Of a stretch of 64,000 nucleotides of DNA, positions 1-6,420 are shown one piece after another. Below the pieces are notes generated by a model. It was not told where the DNA came from, did no database searches, and saw only the letters and a program-made list of their open reading frames with translations. The stretch lies in NCBI GenBank assembly GCA_036323355.1, contig AP028876.1, forward strand, positions 2,480,001 through 2,544,000, read 5' to 3'. Origin of the DNA: Gottschalkiaceae bacterium SANA. Its GTDB lineage: Bacteria > Bacillota > Clostridia > Tissierellales > GPF-1. Within the stretch, counting starts at the first letter, position 1, and each line of letters begins with the position of its first letter. The position numbers and the translations under genes are program-made.

Positions 1-316
1 CCCGTTCGGCCATGATCTCTGTGACATAATGACGTACTCCATCCCGATCATAAGTACCGCTTCGGAGCTTCCCTTCAATAAGAACCCGCTTCCCTTTCTT
101 TGAGTACTTTGAAAGAAATACTGCCGGAGCTCCAATCGCCTTCACCAAGAAGAAATCCGCAGTCGGCTTTCCTTGCTGCTCTCGTTTCGCTCTCATGTCT
201 TTTGAATATCCCCGATCCACTGCTAGCTGAGTTGTCGCCAAGGGGGTTCCATTTAGTGCTTCGTAGTCCAAACTTACATCTACTGAAAGCCGTCCCATCT
301 CTATACATTTATTCAT
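1..316 (-). CDS. ssb: Single-stranded DNA-binding protein, phage-type (3' end beyond window)
   Basis: Reading leftward from the ATG at 314-316, 105 codons are in the window and the rest is cut off by the edge. The product starts MNKCIEMGRLSVDVSL and contains TQLAVDRGY, ADFFLVKAIG, SKGKR-like KKGKRVLIEGKL and HYVTEIMAER, which is the OB-fold layout of bacterial SSB (MNK..LIGRL, FSLAV, DFI.v..wg, GSLV.VEGR, yvTEvvAe). A good ribosome binding site (AGAGGTGA) precedes this ATG. It is the most downstream visible gene of the leftward early operon and would coat single-stranded DNA during replication or recombination of the element. The family assignment is firm; the C-terminal tail is not visible. 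Confidence 0.88.
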   Translation of the reverse strand, partial: MNKCIEMGRLSVDVSLDYEALNGTPLATTQLAVDRGYSKDMRAKREQQGKPTADFFLVKAIGAPAVFLSKYSKKGKRVLIEGKLRSGTYDRDGVRHYVTEIMAER

Positions 317-327
317 CTGCTCACCTC

Positions 328-894
328 TTATGAAAAATTAGTATTCCGAAACCGCTTAACAACTGCTCCTTCAGAATCAAATACAAAAATCTTACCCAAT
401 GACAAAATCACATAATCCTCTTTGATCTTTTCTCCACCCATCGCCATTTGCATGAACGATTTTTCCCGCTCATCCCGGCCAAATATTCCAGTAATATGCG
501 CCTCAATCTTCTCTCCTGTATGCTCGTTTTCTTCCTGAAGATATCGATTCAGAATCAATACATCTCCAACTTCAAAGAGTCGATCATCCTTGAGAAGCTC
601 AAACAACTTTTCTCCTTTTACCATCACATCAAAGCTCTGACTCTCCATTTTCAATTCATGGACTTTATGGATTCCAATATCCAGATCTTCCTGGCTTAAA
701 AATGCAGCTGCAAAACAATCATTGCAGATCATCCCAATTCCAATTTTCCCGACCCAATCTTTGAGTACCGGGGAATCTAATTTTAGATCATTAGGGAACA
801 ACAACGGCATCACGTTCTTCGAACCGCACCAGGGGCATTCTTCATATTCCTTTAATTTCTCAATCCATTCTGTTGCCGTAACAAATGTTTCCAT
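328..894 (-). CDS. DUF3850 (ASCH/PUA-like) protein with N-terminal zinc ribbon
   Basis: The 188-residue product has two parts. Residues 20-60 carry C20-P-W-C23 and C57-N-D-C60, a zinc ribbon resembling the Lar restriction-alleviation type (CPxCG). Residues from about 79 (HELKME, FDVMVKGEKLFELLKDDR, FEVGDVLIL, TGEKIEAHITGI, YVILSLGKI) match the layout of DUF3850, an ASCH/PUA-like fold thought to bind RNA or modified nucleotides. The ATG at 892-894 is preferred over the one at 907-909, because AGGAGG at 901-906 lies six bases before it and would be inside the longer ORF. The small gene upstream overlaps the rejected ATG. Function is not known; such proteins are common in phage early regions. 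The fusion of the two parts is what I see; any role against restriction is a guess. Confidence 0.7.
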   Translation of the reverse strand: METFVTATEWIEKLKEYEECPWCGSKNVMPLLFPNDLKLDSPVLKDWVGKIGIGMICNDCFAAAFLSQEDLDIGIHKVHELKMESQSFDVMVKGEKLFELLKDDRLFEVGDVLILNRYLQEENEHTGEKIEAHITGIFGRDEREKSFMQMAMGGEKIKEDYVILSLGKIFVFDSEGAVVKRFRNTNFS

Positions 895-905
895 CTTCGA
901 CCTCC

Positions 906-1085
906 TCATTTCATCATTTTCAGTGACTTCGGATCCATCTCCAGCATTTTCTTTGCTCCCTCGTCATAGATAATAATTTTGCCGTTATCTTCAGACTTGT
1001 ACAACACCATCTCAGGACTTAATCGCATCTGGTAACTGTACAATGCCGGTGCATCAACTTCCACTTTGAATTCTACTTTATGCAT
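906..1085 (-). CDS. Small hypothetical protein of 59 residues
   Basis: A short open frame starts at the ATG at 1083-1085 (MHKVEFKVEVDAPALYSY) and ends at the TGA at 906-908. The start overlaps the end of the upstream zinc-ribbon gene by 8 bases, and the end abuts the next gene's ribosome binding site, so it fits the tightly packed early operon. The composition is acidic then lysine-rich, with no membrane segment and no recognised motif. Tight packing and natural codon use support it as real; I do not recognise a family. Confidence 0.6.
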   Translation of the reverse strand: MHKVEFKVEVDAPALYSYQMRLSPEMVLYKSEDNGKIIIYDEGAKKMLEMDPKSLKMMK

Positions 1086-1359
1086 ATTTCTCTTCCTCCT
1101 GCTCCATTTGCCATTGAGGTCTTCGGCCGATCACAATTTCATCAATTCCAAATTCCTCAACCACTCGATCATGGCCTTCCCAATACTCAACAAAGATCCG
1201 CTTTTTCAAATGCATGTAGTACCAACCTGAAATACCTCTGCCCTTTATATAAATCTGATTCAAGCACCTCCCGCAAAATGCCTTTCCTCCGATCACAATC
1301 AAATCTGTGTTTCTCACCGATCGATTGCAAGCAGTGCAGTTGATTAATCTATTGGCCAT
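1078..1359 (-). CDS. Zinc-ribbon protein of 93 residues
   Basis: The product starts MANRLINCTACNRSV and has C8-x2-C11 and C29-x2-C32 (FCGRC), a compact four-cysteine zinc ribbon, followed by an aromatic and basic stretch and an acidic end (MEQEEEKYA). The ATG at 1357-1359 overlaps the helicase-loader stop codon region by 11 bases, the usual arrangement for translational coupling. A longer frame to 1419 exists but lies inside the upstream gene. It sits between a DnaC-like loader and small early genes, so it could bind nucleic acid; this is inference from the motif and the neighbours only. Confidence 0.6.
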   Translation of the reverse strand: MANRLINCTACNRSVRNTDLIVIGGKAFCGRCLNQIYIKGRGISGWYYMHLKKRIFVEYWEGHDRVVEEFGIDEIVIGRRPQWQMEQEEEKYA

Positions 1360-2137
1360 AAAACCTGTGATCCAGCTTTGGATCCTTGAATTCAACGATG
1401 TTGCCGCGGGCATACTCAACCAATCGTCCTGTAATTGCTCGATCCATATTTCTTAATTCTTCAATCGTTTTTTCGCAGGTAACCACAATTCCCTTTTTCT
1501 TGAAATAGCGATAATCAATGATCTGAAACATAGAGTCGATATGGCTCATCAAAGGATTCTTCTGACCATTCCACTCTCGGATCGTTGTCCGGAAAATGTC
1601 GTCAATTACCAAAAGCTCAGCATCCTTGTACTGATTGATCACTTTGTACAGATCCTTTTCTTTCTTTGCATTTGCAAAGGTAGCTAGCAAATCTTGGAAT
1701 GTCACATAACGCACCAACACATTCTTCTTAATCAAAGCATTTGCTATCCCGATAGATAAATGAGTTTTACCCGCGCCATTTTGCCCCATCAACATAAAAT
1801 TCATATGCATGTTGTCATACTCCCCAAAGATCTCAACAAACCGTTTAGACCGACTCAATGCAACTTCCTGAACCTCATTCTTGGGGATGTAATTATCCAG
1901 GGTCCGATCCTGAAAAGCCTCTGCAATCCCTGAATCCTTCAAAGCACTGATCGCCTTCTTACGTTTCAAACACTCGCATGGCCGGCATGCTTCCCGCCCA
2001 TCATCCTTGGTGATAATCTCCCAACCTGAATCATGACAAATCGAGCACTTATACTGCGTTTGTGACTTTCTTTGCATTGCACCCTGATTAGAAATTGTTC
2101 CAATCCCGCTCTGCAAGATCTGGTTCAACGCTGTCAT
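1349..2137 (-). CDS. DnaC/IstB-like replicative helicase loader ATPase
   Basis: The 262-residue AAA+ protein has a cysteine cluster C31-x2-C34 and C51-x2-C54 near the N-terminus, a Walker A at 118-126 (GQNGAGKTH) and a Walker B at 175-180 (LLVIDD), followed by sensor-like segments (GIVVTCEKT) and an arginine-rich end (AITGRLVEYARG). This order is that of phage and chromosomal DnaC/DnaI loaders, which place the replicative helicase on origin DNA. The ATG at 2137 has a strong binding site (GGAGTGAGG), so I keep it although it overlaps the upstream gene by 50 bases. The adjacent replication-initiation gene makes a phage-style initiator-loader pair. No helicase gene is visible, so the element may use the host helicase. 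Confidence 0.85.
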   Translation of the reverse strand: MTALNQILQSGIGTISNQGAMQRKSQTQYKCSICHDSGWEIITKDDGREACRPCECLKRKKAISALKDSGIAEAFQDRTLDNYIPKNEVQEVALSRSKRFVEIFGEYDNMHMNFMLMGQNGAGKTHLSIGIANALIKKNVLVRYVTFQDLLATFANAKKEKDLYKVINQYKDAELLVIDDIFRTTIREWNGQKNPLMSHIDSMFQIIDYRYFKKKGIVVTCEKTIEELRNMDRAITGRLVEYARGNIVEFKDPKLDHRFYGQ

Positions 2138-3044
2138 TTACCTCACTCCTTTCATCCGACTTTCGTCCTTTTAATTTCTGGTCCTCATACTTCCCAACAA
2201 CCCAGCTGAGTATCGCCCGATAATCACTGGCATATTTTTTCCCATGAGCGCCCTTGTAGTTATCAAGAGCATCAATCATCCAGTCAGTAGCAGCCTGTCC
2301 ATGCTTGTCAACCAGCTTCTGGCATTCAGCTTCGGTCATCAAGACATTTTCGGCATAGGTGATTTTGGGTACCTTGGGTGCGCGATTCTTATCTCTTTTT
2401 ACTTTACTATTCTTTACTTTACTTTCCTTTACTTTACTTTGTGTACTTTTGACGTCATTAAGTCGGCATTCTTCTGCGGAAACACTTCCGTTATCCTCCG
2501 ATAACTCTTCATCAAGTGGGGTTTCTTCCGGATTAATTCCGGAATAACTCTCCGTTTTCGGTTCTTCAACTCGGATTTCTTCGGAATTAACCTCTTCACT
2601 CATTGGGTTTTCGTCTACTTCTTGTGGGGTTTCTTCCGTGTTATCGTCATCAAACCACCGTAATAACTTGTCATGAAGAATGTATTCGGGAACAATCTCA
2701 ATTTCTTTTCGCTTCTGTGCTGCCATATAAAAGCGCTTCTGAATGCCCCTAGACGTGATAATTCCATACAGATCAAAAAGTTCCTGATTGAATAGACCAA
2801 CCTCCAGACAACTAGCAAGGATCTCTTCGATCTTATCCATCTCGATCCCCGTCCGTTTCTTCATAGAAGCTAACTGGAACTTTGACCATTCAATAAAATA
2901 GCCACTCGAATATATCCTCTGCAGGAGTTTGATCCAGAGATAAAAGCCTTCAGCTTCATATAATGTCTCGATGTATTCCACCTTTTCATCTGGAAATACA
3001 TCCAGACTGAAGTACTCTATGCCTAATTTAATCGGTCTCGCCAT
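2088..3044 (-). CDS. Phage replication initiation protein (DUF4373 N-terminus, DnaD-like)
   Basis: The 318-residue product begins MARPIKLGIEYFSLDVFP, the typical opening of the DUF4373 (Lin1244/Lin1753-like) domain of phage replisome organisers, with ETLYEAEGFYLWIKLLQRIY behind it. The middle (about 140-215) is low in complexity and rich in Glu, Ser and Lys, a likely linker. The C-terminal part (TEAECQKLVDKHG to LSWVVGKYEDQ) resembles the end domain of DnaD-type or phage replication proteins. It is directly upstream of the helicase loader and overlaps it by 50 bases, as in phage replication cassettes. Its role would be origin recognition or loader recruitment for the element. Confidence 0.78.
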   Translation of the reverse strand: MARPIKLGIEYFSLDVFPDEKVEYIETLYEAEGFYLWIKLLQRIYSSGYFIEWSKFQLASMKKRTGIEMDKIEEILASCLEVGLFNQELFDLYGIITSRGIQKRFYMAAQKRKEIEIVPEYILHDKLLRWFDDDNTEETPQEVDENPMSEEVNSEEIRVEEPKTESYSGINPEETPLDEELSEDNGSVSAEECRLNDVKSTQSKVKESKVKNSKVKRDKNRAPKVPKITYAENVLMTEAECQKLVDKHGQAATDWMIDALDNYKGAHGKKYASDYRAILSWVVGKYEDQKLKGRKSDERSEVNDSVEPDLAERDWNNF

Positions 3045-3048
3045 ATCC

Positions 3049-3513
3049 TCACCCTACCTCTGTAAGTTCTTCATGATCGTCCCCAGGGAAGAATAACTCC
3101 ATCCCCGACTTGTAGGTATTGTAGTACCTTCTATGGTTGATCTTCAGCTTCTTGATAACATCATTAACTTTGAATCCAAAATACTCTCTTAAGAAGTAGA
3201 TCTTAAAAAACAATCGATCTTCTTCGGTTAATTCTCTGGTACCTACAATCGTTTTAAAATCCTTGGCGAACTCCCTCTGAACGTACTTTTCAAAATTGAT
3301 AGGGAAGCATTTTTCCAAGTGCTTTCTGGCAATTTCAATTTCTTCATCTTTTATTTCCACTTCGTTGTACTCATGATTCTCAGCGCATACCTCACGCTCA
3401 ATTTGCAACTTCTTAATTCTTTTATTCAGTGCCTGAATCTTGTCACGATACGTCTTGTAATTGGCTGCGCAATACTTTGCCCAGTCCTCTCTCAACATGT
3501 CTACATGCTTCAT
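3049..3513 (-). CDS. Hypothetical phage protein with coiled coil and sigma-region-4-like HTH
   Basis: The 154-residue product has a charged, heptad-like N-terminal stretch (about 15-70) and a C-terminal part (LTEEDRLFFKIYFL, then GFKVNDVIKKLKINHRRYY) that looks like a helix-turn-helix of the kind in sigma region 4 or small phage activators. The start at 3513 follows AGGGGG and the end is four bases before the replication gene. It may be a DNA-binding early regulator. I do not recognise a named family and the HTH call is by eye. Confidence 0.55.
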   Translation of the reverse strand: MKHVDMLREDWAKYCAANYKTYRDKIQALNKRIKKLQIEREVCAENHEYNEVEIKDEEIEIARKHLEKCFPINFEKYVQREFAKDFKTIVGTRELTEEDRLFFKIYFLREYFGFKVNDVIKKLKINHRRYYNTYKSGMELFFPGDDHEELTEVG

Positions 3514-3538
3514 TTACTTTCCCCCTACGTATTCTCTA

Positions 3539-3567
3539 TTCACTTACACAAACGAATCTGATATAAT
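3539..3567 (+). promoter_or_regulatory. Rightward promoter of a putative small RNA
   Basis: TTCACT (3539-3544) and TATAAT (3562-3567) are separated by exactly 17 bases on the plus strand, in the gap between two leftward genes. Transcription would begin near 3574 and run into a terminator only about 55 bases on. The -10 is perfect and the -35 matches four of six. Confidence 0.5.
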
Positions 3568-3573
3568 CAAATA

Positions 3574-3632
3574 GAGATATTTTTAGTCGAATACTCGTTG
3601 GATCCGCATTCCCGTGCGGGTCTATTTTTTTT
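3574..3632 (+). ncRNA. Candidate small RNA of about 60 nt, opposite to the early operon
   Basis: The segment between the rightward promoter (3539-3567) and the T-run ending at 3632 has no open frame and ends in a 7-bp hairpin (GATCCGC at 3601-3607 with GCGGGTC at 3616-3622) followed by TATTTTTTTT. It would be made from the strand opposite to the early operon. Its last bases are antisense to the stop codon of the 58-residue Cys-rich gene, and the rest is antisense to the gap before the 154-residue gene, including the leader that carries its message. An antisense or counter-transcript role is possible. Nothing shows that it is expressed. Confidence 0.4.
3601..3632 (+). terminator. Rho-independent terminator of the putative small RNA
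   Basis: The stem GATCCGC/GCGGGTC has one G-U pair and a loop of eight bases, followed by T-A-T8 on the plus strand. The T-run gives the orientation: it ends rightward transcripts and not the leftward operon. Confidence 0.6.
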
Positions 3633-3798
3633 GGAAACAATTGATCGGGCATACCGTATCCCTTCTAATTCTCTTTCCAGTCCGCTTACATTTTTGAAAA
3701 TCTTGCACCATACCGTCAGATCGTTTCACGCGATCTAAATAGCAATGTTCGCATCGTTTCATACCTACTTCACAATATTCATTTGCTGAATTTTTCAT
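3622..3798 (-). CDS. Small Cys-rich protein of 58 residues
   Basis: The frame starts at the ATG at 3796-3798, sharing one base with the stop of the upstream membrane-protein gene, with AGGAGG six bases before it, and stops at the TAG at 3622-3624. The product (MKNSANEYCEVGMKRCEHCY and onward) has six cysteines, including C16-x2-C19, C37, C50 and C54, with many Lys and Arg residues, suggesting a small metal- and nucleic-acid-binding protein. The packing and the good binding site support it as a real gene. No family is recognised. Confidence 0.6.
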   Translation of the reverse strand: MKNSANEYCEVGMKRCEHCYLDRVKRSDGMVQDFQKCKRTGKRIRRDTVCPINCFQKK

Positions 3799-4154
3799 CA
3801 TTCGCCTCCTAGCGCTTGCAATGCCAACTGGATCCGTAGGTCTACACCCTCAGGGATAGTCTGTATATAAGCCAAATCGATCTGCTCGAGCGTTTGTGCC
3901 GAGAAGCTGACACTTTCCCTTAGGACTCGATTCTCCGTCCTCAGATTCTCAATAACAACCGATTGGAAGGCATTGCTATCATCAAGTATTGCCACTGACT
4001 CCTGGTACTCTCCGATCAGGTTATGCTGCATAACCCCAATCATGACCAACATGATGATCAAGATCACCAAGCAAGGAACAATCATTTGATCAATTTTCAT
4101 TTGTTCTTTGATCTTTGGCCGTTCTACCTTTCTTTCATTCAACTTGTCATTCAT
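3798..4154 (-). CDS. Single-pass membrane protein of 118 residues, unknown function
   Basis: A charged N-terminus (MNDKLNERKVERPKIKEQMK) is followed by one strongly hydrophobic segment at about 24-43 (MIVPCLVILIIMLVMIGVM), then a polar stretch with a likely short coiled coil (VVIENLRTENRVLRESV). By the positive-inside rule the N-terminus would be cytoplasmic and the C-terminus outside. It lies among early genes of the element. It could be a membrane-anchored accessory or exclusion protein, but I do not recognise it. Confidence 0.55.
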   Translation of the reverse strand: MNDKLNERKVERPKIKEQMKIDQMIVPCLVILIIMLVMIGVMQHNLIGEYQESVAILDDSNAFQSVVIENLRTENRVLRESVSFSAQTLEQIDLAYIQTIPEGVDLRIQLALQALGGE

Positions 4155-4166
4155 TTTCCTCTCCTT

Positions 4167-4391
4167 TCACATCGCCTTTCCTTTGCGTTTGTATTCATCA
4201 AACTTTCGCGTTTTTCTCAAGTGATACACTTTCGAAAGAATCGTAGCATGAGTGCGACCCAGTGCTAATGCCAAATCAGCTCCCTTTGTGTTTTCATACA
4301 TTAAGCATAAATACATAAGATCTTCTTCACTCCAGACCTTCTGATGCATATCATGTACTTCTGGATCATATGGTGCTCTGTACTTATTCAC
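4167..4391 (-). CDS. Small Myb/SANT-like DNA-binding protein of 74 residues
   Basis: The centre of the protein, VWSEEDLMYLCLMYENTKGA then LALALGRTHATILSKVYHLR, has the three-helix layout of Myb/SANT-like or Trp-rich HTH domains found in small phage proteins. The start is a GTG (4389-4391) with AGGAGG nine bases upstream. The neighbours are an XRE regulator, an excisionase-like protein and a membrane protein. A regulatory role inside the element is likely but unproven. Confidence 0.6.
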   Translation of the reverse strand: MNKYRAPYDPEVHDMHQKVWSEEDLMYLCLMYENTKGADLALALGRTHATILSKVYHLRKTRKFDEYKRKGKAM

Positions 4392-4407
4392 CGACGTCTA
4401 CCTCCTC

Positions 4408-4656
4408 TCAAGCTGGGTCACTTTCAAAGATAATATCTCCTGCGCCCTCTCCAATTTCCCCATCTAGACCACCTACAAATTCCTGAAATTTATTCGGGTA
4501 AATATAATAACTGAAGCTCGAAGATCCCGGCATCTTCCATGCCACACCAAATGGCAACAACCCTCTTCGCAAACCGATACGAACAAACATTTCCGATTTC
4601 CCCATAATATCTGCTGCTTTCTTAATTGTGATTAGTCTCGGTGCTTGATTACTCAT
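4408..4656 (-). CDS. Excisionase/MerR-like winged-helix small protein
   Basis: The 82-residue protein (MSNQAPRLITIKKAADIMGK, then SEMFVRIGLRRGLLPFG) has the HTH opening of the excisionase/MerR-like class, with the usual AA..lg.s...vR..l..g.lpfg pattern. The start at 4656 is chosen because AGGAGG (4664-4669) is seven bases before it; the upstream in-frame ATGs at 4662 and 4674 overlap or precede that site. It may work as a recombination directionality factor for the integrase at 11.1 kb or as an early regulator; the sequence does not decide which. Confidence 0.6.
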   Translation of the reverse strand: MSNQAPRLITIKKAADIMGKSEMFVRIGLRRGLLPFGVAWKMPGSSSFSYYIYPNKFQEFVGGLDGEIGEGAGDIIFESDPA

Positions 4657-4670
4657 TTTCATTCCTCCTA

Positions 4671-5195
4671 TCATACTTTTTTGTAATAACCTTTCAAATT
4701 CATCTTTAACACCAACCGGTGTTCCAGCTCTCGAAGATCCAATCCAAATACCTCGGACATTTCAATCAAATGCATTTGAATTGCCGGCAAAACATCAACA
4801 ATCTGTTCTTCGTGTTTCATTATCATTTGCCATTCTTGTTCGGTAAACTCCCGCCGATCTCGCTTATTCAAAACCATCTTTCGAAGCTTCTCAATATTCG
4901 ATATCAACTCTGCAGCTTCCTCGATCAGTACACTCATACCGACGATTTTATGATCATCCACCTTGTTTAGCACTGGCACATTAAAGAAGCTGGTCTTATA
5001 CTCGAAGCAATACGCTGCAAGTAATCGATCACTCTCCAGTACCCGCGTCATCCTAAAGGCATTATCTGATGGAACATCCCGTCCGGATTCATAATCCGAT
5101 ACGGTAGATTGGGTAACACCTATTCGTCTAGCCAATTCAGTTTGACTCATTCCATTTTTCTTTCTCTGCATCAATAATTCATTTGAAAACGACAC
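4671..5195 (-). CDS. XRE-family HTH regulator with extra C-terminal domain
   Basis: The 174-residue protein has a classical HTH at about 6-55 (RKKNGMSQTELARRIGVTQS, TVSDYESGRDVPS), then a helical C-terminal part (about 80-170) without a recognised domain. The start codon is GTG at 5195, with GGAGGTG five bases before it. It is inside the leftward early operon, separate from the Cro and CI pair at the promoter, so it is probably a secondary regulator. It is clearly an XRE protein; the target is unknown. Confidence 0.8.
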   Translation of the reverse strand: MSFSNELLMQRKKNGMSQTELARRIGVTQSTVSDYESGRDVPSDNAFRMTRVLESDRLLAAYCFEYKTSFFNVPVLNKVDDHKIVGMSVLIEEAAELISNIEKLRKMVLNKRDRREFTEQEWQMIMKHEEQIVDVLPAIQMHLIEMSEVFGLDLRELEHRLVLKMNLKGYYKKV

Positions 5196-5265
5196 ATAAT
5201 CACCTCCACATATATTTATTCATCCGATAGAGTACCGGTGAATTATCATTCGCTTTCCCTTACAA

Positions 5266-5454
5266 TTAAACTAGAAACGCTTCACAAACCTCTCCCAAGG
5301 TTCTATGTAGAAGCATTCTCCCCTCGCGGACCAGTTCATCCATGTCATGTCCTTGATGGACAAGTGCCGCGATCTCTCTTGATATCTCCCTAGCATTACG
5401 TTGCATTTCATCTGTGATCAGATTCGCCCTCTGATCAATCACTTTCAATAGCAT
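5266..5454 (-). CDS. Small helical hypothetical protein of 62 residues
   Basis: The frame (MLLKVIDQRANLITDEMQRN then AREISREIAALVHQGHD) is all-helical in character with regularly spaced hydrophobic residues. It overlaps the upstream zinc-ribbon gene by 20 bases and has GAGGTGAG just ahead of its ATG. It is followed by 70 bases before the next regulator gene. No family is recognised. Confidence 0.5.
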   Translation of the reverse strand: MLLKVIDQRANLITDEMQRNAREISREIAALVHQGHDMDELVREGRMLLHRTLGEVCEAFLV

Positions 5455-5647
5455 TACTCACCTCACATTTACGGTCATGCAAATGGCCGTCATTTCTCTG
5501 TTGTCTCTCGATCATCCAAACTACCACAGGATTCAGAACCAATCCGCAGCGAATGCAACGGGTGTCTCTATCATGGATCTCACAGTGACAGCGGGGACAT
5601 TCTTTTTGTTCTTGAGATATTGCATCGATACGACTGAAATTAGCCAT
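5435..5647 (-). CDS. Zinc-ribbon protein of 70 residues
   Basis: C17-x2-C20 (CPRCHCE) and C31-x2-C34 (CIRCG) form a double-CxxC zinc ribbon near the N-terminus, followed by a short hydrophobic piece (LNPVVVWMI) and a polar tail. The start overlaps the stop of the Cro-like gene by 8 bases (ATGGCTAA). It is the second gene of the early operon. It may assist the regulator next to it; nothing more can be read from the sequence. Confidence 0.55.
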   Translation of the reverse strand: MANFSRIDAISQEQKECPRCHCEIHDRDTRCIRCGLVLNPVVVWMIERQQRNDGHLHDRKCEVSNAIESD

Positions 5648-5873
5648 TATCCTTGTCTCCTTCTAACGAAGAATCCACAGATTGTAGAAAAATCTGATCA
5701 GGAGTCGTATCAAATACTTCTGCAATCTGCACCGCCATTTCATACCTTAAGCGAATCGTCCCATTTGTTAAGGCAGAAATATACTGTTTGCTTTTCCCAA
5801 TTTTTATAGCAAGCTCCGACATTGTTATTTTGTTTTCCTTGCATAATCTTCTAATATCTGAACCGTAAGTCAA
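5640..5873 (-). CDS. Cro-type XRE regulator, first gene of the leftward early operon
   Basis: The 77-residue product has the HTH IRRLCKENKITMSELAIKIG, SKQYISALTNGTIRL and then EMAVQIAEVFDTTPDQIF. The likely start is TTG at 5871-5873, six bases after GGGAGGTG. The in-frame ATG at 5897 has no binding site and would lie about 14 bases after the transcription start. It is transcribed from the promoter at 5918-5946 and faces the CI-like gene, the standard lysogeny-switch layout. It probably represses the rightward promoter and sets the lytic/lysogenic choice. Confidence 0.78.
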   Translation of the reverse strand: MTYGSDIRRLCKENKITMSELAIKIGKSKQYISALTNGTIRLRYEMAVQIAEVFDTTPDQIFLQSVDSSLEGDKDNG

Positions 5874-5894
5874 CGAAATCACCTCCCTAGTCTC

Positions 5895-5993
5895 CATTTC
5901 ATAGACTTCTTAATATGAATATAGTCCATATTTTGTGAACTGTCAATACATTTCATAGACTTTTTGGAAAGTCTACGATTTTTTGACTATAAT
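5895..5993. promoter_or_regulatory. Divergent promoter and operator region of the lysogeny switch
   Basis: The leftward promoter has TTGACA (complement of 5941-5946), a 17-base spacer and TATATT (complement of 5918-5923), which is close to consensus. The rightward promoter has TATAAT at 5988-5993 with TTGGAA at 5964-5969 and an 18-base spacer. The 14-base word CATTTCATAGACTT occurs twice (5895-5908 and 5949-5962), once next to the leftward start and once between the promoters. The second copy runs into a perfect inverted repeat TAGACTTT-TTGG-AAAGTCTA (5956-5975), which overlaps the rightward -35. These are the natural candidates for CI and Cro operators. Confidence 0.7.
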
Positions 5994-6016
5994 AAGAAAA
6001 GGACGAGGTGATACAT

Positions 6017-6328
6017 ATGGAGTTTCATGAAAGATTAAAACGAGAAAGAAAAAGAAGTGGATTGACGCAGAGCGAATTAGGTGAGAAATTCAATCTTTCA
6101 AAGCAAGCTATTTCTACCTATGAAAGTGGGGCTCGAATTCCGAATGCAGATTTATTAAAAGCTTTCGCTCATTTTTTTGATGTTTCAGTAGATTTCCTTC
6201 TTTGCGAAACAAATGTGAGGCACCAGCACGATGTACTAGCCTTCCATACTACTGAGGATCTAACTGAAGAGGAAATTGATGAAGTAAAAAAATACATAGA
6301 GTTTTTGAAAACCAAACGAGACGACTAA
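6017..6328 (+). CDS. CI-like XRE repressor, short form
   Basis: The 103-residue protein begins MEFHERLKRERKRSGLTQSE and continues LGEKFNLSKQAISTYESGAR, a textbook XRE HTH, then a short C-terminal acidic helix (LTEEEIDEVKKYIEFLKTKR). The start at 6017 lies five bases after AGGTGA; an upstream in-frame GTG at 6008 is inside that site. It lacks a LexA-type peptidase domain, so induction would not be by RecA-driven self-cleavage. Repressors of this size are often removed by an ImmA-type protease, and one is encoded at 10475, now separated from it by the defence cassette. It is the first rightward gene. Confidence 0.82.
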   Translation: MEFHERLKRERKRSGLTQSELGEKFNLSKQAISTYESGARIPNADLLKAFAHFFDVSVDFLLCETNVRHQHDVLAFHTTEDLTEEEIDEVKKYIEFLKTKRDD

Positions 6329-6352
6329 GAGCACAGGGGAACCTGTGCTCTT
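6327..6352 (+). terminator. Rho-independent terminator after the repressor gene
   Basis: A perfect 10-bp stem, AGAGCACAGG and CCTGTGCTCT around a GGAA loop, is followed by TTT on the plus strand. It begins at the repressor stop codon and would insulate the cassette that follows. Confidence 0.8.
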
Positions 6353-6420
6353 TTAATGTAAACAAAAATATCAGTCAGTTTCACTATAATTAGAGAAACG
6401 TTTAGAGGAGGAATAAAAAT

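Noticed and set aside
75-333. Two 77-residue ORFs in both directions at the left edge
   Set aside because: They are shadows of the ssb gene, whose frame shows the OB-fold pattern.
4023-4268. His-rich 81-residue ORF on the plus strand
   Set aside because: It is antisense to the membrane protein gene; the His-rich run comes from the hydrophobic codons of that gene.
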